Origin: Lachnospiraceae bacterium
GTDB taxonomy: Bacteria > Bacillota_A > Clostridia > Lachnospirales > Lachnospiraceae
DNA length: 18,045 bases
Direction of reading: 5' to 3'
Assembly (NCBI GenBank): GCA_024684065.1
Contig: JAIKXO010000172.1
Span: 1-18,045, forward strand
Part shown: piece by piece, positions 15,221 through 18,045 of the stretch
Position numbering within the stretch: position 1 is the first letter of the stretch
Layout of the letters: each line of letters begins with the position of its first letter
Translations under genes and position numbers: made by a program
Notes under the pieces: generated by a model
Told to the model about the DNA's origin: nothing
What the model saw: only the letters and a program-made list of their open reading frames with translations
Databases searched by the model: none

Positions 15221-15253
15221 TAACATCATTTCTGAATGGCTCGAAAATAATTT

Positions 15254-16225
15254 ATGAATAACTGGATCGTTTATATTATTATTGTTATATTGCTATGGGC
15301 GATGACCGGCCTGATCTATAAGGCGGGCATCCATAAGGAAGAGGAGGAACACATCTGCCTGAAATACTCTGTATCGGTAGGTGTGGTTTTCTTTGCCATA
15401 TCACTGTTTTATCTCATTACAAGAGATGAGCCCTTCACGATCATTGAAAGCGCCGTAAGATACTGGCCCATGACCTTGTTCGGCATTATCTACTTTGTGA
15501 TAAACACCATATCTTTTAACGGATACGTTTATAATGAAGTCACGGTGGAGGCCCCTGTTGAGGGAATAAGCGGCGGCACATCCACGATACTTCTGATCGC
15601 CGCTTATCTGATCATGGGAAGGGTCGATTCAATCTCCAAACTGTTGACACCATTAAGAACACTCGGGATCCTGATAATACTGTTCAGTATCATCCTGCTT
15701 GCGTCTGTCAGAAACAGGGAGGCAAGAAGGGAGAAGGAGCGCGAACCGGATGTTCAAAAGGAGTCCTGGAAATGGCGGGGGCTTGGAACTTTGATCTTTC
15801 CGGTCATGTTTTCCATGGTTGATGCTCTTGAAACAGTAATAACCGGAATATGCCTGGACTCTACGTACGGTTATTCCATGCCGGCAGGAGACAGCATAAT
15901 AATCATCAGGATGGAATATACCTTATTAGCCTTTGGATCCTGGATCTATATACTTGTTAAGGACAGGGAGTTCTATAACCCGCTCAAAAGAGAAAACATG
16001 CCAAGACTGCTCGGATCTGTAACGGACAATGTAGGCATAATATTCTACAGTTACGCAATGGCCATCGACTCTCTTTCAACCGATCCGGTCCTTGCGGTTT
16101 ATCCGGTATTTGCTATGATCGGAGGACATATATTCATGAAGGAAAAAGTCAGTTTGATCCAGTATATTACCGTACTCTGCATAGTTGTCGGAAGCATTCT
16201 GGTCGTTACGGATGCGGTCATCTGA
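15254..16225 (+). CDS. EamA/DMT-superfamily permease
   Basis: This 323-residue inner-membrane protein has about ten hydrophobic helices in two repeats of five, the drug/metabolite transporter fold. Helix 1 is NNWIVYIIIVILLWAMTGL. Other segments are TLFGIIYFVINTISFNGYVY, STILLIAAYLIMG, a short charged cytoplasmic linker (REARREKEREPDVQKES, about residues 155-172), and a last helix pair ending MKEKVSLIQYITVLCIVVGS, the usual EamA terminal signature. Such permeases export or import amino acids, nucleosides or similar metabolites, and the substrate is not readable here. The start is the first ATG of the frame and fits a normal N-terminus. No Shine-Dalgarno sequence precedes it, only an AT-rich stretch after a hairpin. 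It stands alone, divergent from higBA. Confidence 0.82.
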   Translation: MNNWIVYIIIVILLWAMTGLIYKAGIHKEEEEHICLKYSVSVGVVFFAISLFYLITRDEPFTIIESAVRYWPMTLFGIIYFVINTISFNGYVYNEVTVEAPVEGISGGTSTILLIAAYLIMGRVDSISKLLTPLRTLGILIILFSIILLASVRNREARREKEREPDVQKESWKWRGLGTLIFPVMFSMVDALETVITGICLDSTYGYSMPAGDSIIIIRMEYTLLAFGSWIYILVKDREFYNPLKRENMPRLLGSVTDNVGIIFYSYAMAIDSLSTDPVLAVYPVFAMIGGHIFMKEKVSLIQYITVLCIVVGSILVVTDAVI

Positions 16226-16350
16226 AGAAAAAGTCCTGATACTGCGCGTGCTGCTCAGTGCGCAGAATGTGATGAATAAGCAGGGCAGCTTTTGCTGTCA
16301 TGTTGTTCCACAGTGCGGTCAGACTATACTATCTTTGGAGAGTGAACAGA

Positions 16351-16689
16351 ATGAATAAAAAAGGGTTTTGCTAACAGAAATTCATTGCAATGCTTTTGTC
16401 CGGCACGTTCACAAAGGCGGTCATGTACATCATGCTTCTTTGCGACAGCATCATCGCCGGATACTACATTGGGGCATCGGGCGTTGCGGCCATCAACGCG
16501 ATCACCCTCGCTGTGGTGATCAGCCTGATCGAGTTCAGTGTTGTGATGGACGGTGTGGGTATGGCGATTCAGCCCCTGATCGGCATCTACTTCGGGGAAA
16601 AGAATCATCAGCTCATCAAACGTGTCATGAAAGCCGCCATCAAAGCCGCACTCATCGAGGGCGTAACGGGAACAGTCACGATTTATTGA
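16351..16689 (+). pseudogene. MATE transporter remnant with nonsense codon and internal deletion
   Basis: The former gene starts at an ATG at 16351 with GGAGAG upstream, encodes MNKKGFC and meets TAA at 16372-16374. The same frame goes on as QKFIAMLLSGTFTKAV and MYIMLLCDSIIAGYYIGASG, the first helix of a MATE protein. After AAINAIT it passes straight to VISLIEFSVVMDGVGMAIQP and GIYFGEKNHQLIKRVMKAA, which belong to helices 7-8 of the second half. About 200 residues are missing in between. The frame ends at a TGA overlapping the convergent peptidase gene by seven bases, so the C-terminus is gone too. It is unrelated in position to the intact MATE at 11421. The 16226-16350 spacer holds only a CTGCGC/GCGCAG hairpin. 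Confidence 0.8.
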
Positions 16690-17507
16690 CTGTACATTTC
16701 CGAATACTTTTCCGTGATATCCGCCGGCAGCTCAAAGTGCTGGTAATCCTTTCGGTCCGTCCAGTCTCCGCCCCATTCGAAGCCTTTTCCGATAAAGAGC
16801 TTATAGCACAGATCATCCTTATTTATTTTGTAATCGAATTCCTTTGTCCTGTCCAGATAAGCCTCTCCCGTAGCCGGCTCTATCACTTCCTCCGTAGTGC
16901 CATCTTCATTAGTCACTGTTTTATGATAGGGATTGTACAACGTGTTGATATCCACTGCCATTCCCAGTCCGTGTTTTGAGATTTTGTTGGAATGGGAAAT
17001 AAATCTGAAATTAAAGCCGGACGAGTTATTATCACGCATCATCGTCTCATCATCGGCCATATAATTATCCGGAAGCACCATGCGTTCTATGGGGTAGTCC
17101 GCATCATAAAGCTCTTCAAAAATCTCCAGGACATCCTCAGCGATCAGCTTATGTACCACCATTTCCCCCTGATGGGTATTGCCTTCCTTATCCTTATGCA
17201 AAACCATAAGATAACGAAGGTCTTCCCGGGGAACAATACAGTCCTCTTTATATGTGTTTCCCCGTTTCATCCTGTCAAACAGGTCATCCGAAATCTCTCT
17301 GACAGAAAAACCCTCCCTTTCTTCAGGAGGCTTTGTTTTCCCATCGTATTTCTCCGCGTCCTTTTGAACAAAGTTGTTGTCCGGGGCGGTGTCCTTTGAA
17401 TTTATATTAATAGTGACACTCCTGCAGGAGGTCAATAATACAGACATCGCCAGCATGATCCCGAACCCCGGGATATATTTCTTAAACCTTAATTTATCCA
17501 TTTCCAT
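16683..17507 (-). CDS. Lipoprotein M15-family peptidase (D-Ala-D-Ala carboxypeptidase-like)
   Basis: This predicted lipoprotein peptidase acts on peptidoglycan stem peptides outside the membrane. From the chosen ATG (17507) it has 274 residues. AAAGGA lies six bases upstream, and longer in-frame starts up to 17603 would run into the upstream gene's coding. Residues 1-28 form a lipoprotein signal ending LLTSC, with C28 lipidated. The catalytic part holds SKHGLGMAVD (H179, D186) and DYQHFELP (D254, H257), the zinc ligands and acid of M15 peptidases. FEWGGDWTD before the last motif is typical of the M15C/VanY-like group. The remainder, including PREDLRYLMVLHKDK, is a long N-terminal extension. 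The GT51 relic ends 17 bases upstream, so the two once formed a wall-synthesis/remodelling operon whose promoter may now be lost or supplied from elsewhere. Confidence 0.87.
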   Translation of the reverse strand: MEMDKLRFKKYIPGFGIMLAMSVLLTSCRSVTININSKDTAPDNNFVQKDAEKYDGKTKPPEEREGFSVREISDDLFDRMKRGNTYKEDCIVPREDLRYLMVLHKDKEGNTHQGEMVVHKLIAEDVLEIFEELYDADYPIERMVLPDNYMADDETMMRDNNSSGFNFRFISHSNKISKHGLGMAVDINTLYNPYHKTVTNEDGTTEEVIEPATGEAYLDRTKEFDYKINKDDLCYKLFIGKGFEWGGDWTDRKDYQHFELPADITEKYSEMYSQ

Positions 17508-17524
17508 CTTCATCCTTTCGTTTT

Positions 17525-17908
17525 TTACATCGTTTCGTGTTTTTGAAAAGGGCCGAAGCGTTCGTTTACCATTGGGATAACAGGCTTTTTTTCTGTTCTG
17601 CAAATAACCGGAGCAAATTCCGGATCCGGCCTGTCTTCCGGAAAAGAACTGAAAAAGCGCAATTTTTCTTCGGATATCAGGCCTTCCCGAAAACAGTTTT
17701 CCAGTTTTCGTTTCTTTAATCTGAAAAACCTGTCCGGATAATGAACCGGGTCTGCGACGTTGAGTCCGGCAATTAAGCAGGCAAAAAAGACTGCCTGATT
17801 TGGGGTCAGATCAGCCGGTTTTTTTGAAAAATAATATTCACAGGCGTCTGAGATGCCATATATATTATTTCCATAATAAATAATATTTAACCTAAAATCC
17901 CGGTCTAT
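17525..17908 (-). pseudogene. 3' fragment of a peptidoglycan glycosyltransferase (GT51, MtgA-like)
   Basis: The minus-strand frame is open from TAA at 17909-17911 to the stop at 17525-17527 but has no start codon before the conserved part. It encodes LNIIYYGNNIYGISDACEYY, FSKKPADLTPNQAVFFACLI and AGLNVADPVHYPDRF, then a basic, proline-rich tail ending KHETM. This is the C-terminal half of the GT51 domain: the family pattern is a small-residue N-I-I-Y-F/Y-G loop, then YxIxDA..YF and LT..A..A.L. GT51 enzymes polymerise lipid II into glycan strands. The catalytic glutamates and the membrane anchor are missing. Coding similarity stops at about 17890, just before the transposase end, so the gene seems cut by an insertion. 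Confidence 0.75.
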
Positions 17909-17930
17909 TTATACACAGGTCGCCACCTGA

Positions 17931-18045
17931 TCATAGGCCATATAGTTTAATTATGTTACGTTGTAACGGTGTTGGCTCTGTAGTGTATTTTTTACGGGTA
18001 CCCTCGACTTTGACCTCTTTCATGCTTTTCATCTCATTGATGATT
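17931..18045 (-). mobile_element. C-terminal end of a probable insertion-sequence transposase (partial)
   Basis: A minus-strand frame enters from the right edge and ends with TGA at 17931-17933. It encodes MKSMKEVKVEGTRKKYT and TPLQRNIIKLYGL, which resembles the tail of DDE transposases (IS4/IS1634-like). The family is uncertain because only 38 codons are seen. Its position beside a gene fragment supports the call. The element end should lie at about 17890-17915, in sequence containing CCTAAAATCCCGG. A terminal repeat cannot be confirmed without the other end. Confidence 0.5.

Noticed and set aside
16368..16979. 203-codon plus-strand ORF
   Set aside because: It runs out of frame through the MATE remnant and antisense through the M15 peptidase, and its histidine/arginine-rich text is typical of a shadow frame.
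17508..17603. Longer start for the M15 peptidase
   Set aside because: The extra 32 residues would be read from the 3' end of the GT51 fragment in another frame and would bury the lipoprotein signal.

Overview
The window looks like a chromosomal accessory region of a Firmicute of the Lachnospiraceae type (Butyrivibrio-like). The grounds are moderate-to-low GC, strong AGGAGG ribosome binding sites, a GGDEF-type sensor N-terminus of a kind I associate with this family, transporters fused to anti-sigma-like ATPase domains, and many short palindromic intergenic elements. The assignment rests on gene style, not on a marker gene.

Left part (1-7100). A signalling protein runs off the left edge on the minus strand. 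A 600-base gene-free stretch follows, carrying a tandem 91-base structured repeat. Next is a 550-residue symporter of the glutamate/dicarboxylate (SDF) fold with an extra N-terminal GHKL-like domain. Convergent to it, and separated by a strong terminator hairpin, is a 1141-residue secreted protein with a HEMFH zinc-protease motif. Upstream of the protease lies a 78-codon protein remnant without a start codon.

Middle (7100-11420). A GNAT acetyltransferase and a small hypothetical protein form a plus-strand pair. They face a lipoprotein that contains a complete phosphatidylserine-decarboxylase-like domain. A 93-residue peptide with a double-glycine leader and a four-cysteine zinc-ribbon-like core follows, with its own promoter and terminator. 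Then comes a broken small gene.

Right part (11420-18045). This part is rich in decay. It holds an intact MATE transporter with a C-terminal RsbW-like ATPase domain. Upstream of it are relics of a GPH sugar symporter and an AMP-binding (acyl-CoA synthetase-like) enzyme, which have collapsed into each other. A cluster of four strong hairpins is followed by a HigBA toxin-antitoxin pair with an apparently leaderless promoter. Next are an EamA-like permease behind a structured leader and an internally deleted MATE pseudogene. The edge carries an M15 peptidase lipoprotein, and its upstream partner, a peptidoglycan glycosyltransferase (GT51), is truncated next to the C-terminal end of a probable transposase.

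The themes are membrane transport coupled to GHKL-type regulatory domains, cell-envelope enzymes placed outside the membrane as lipoproteins or secreted proteins, and active gene loss. No CRISPR array, tRNA or rRNA was recognised.
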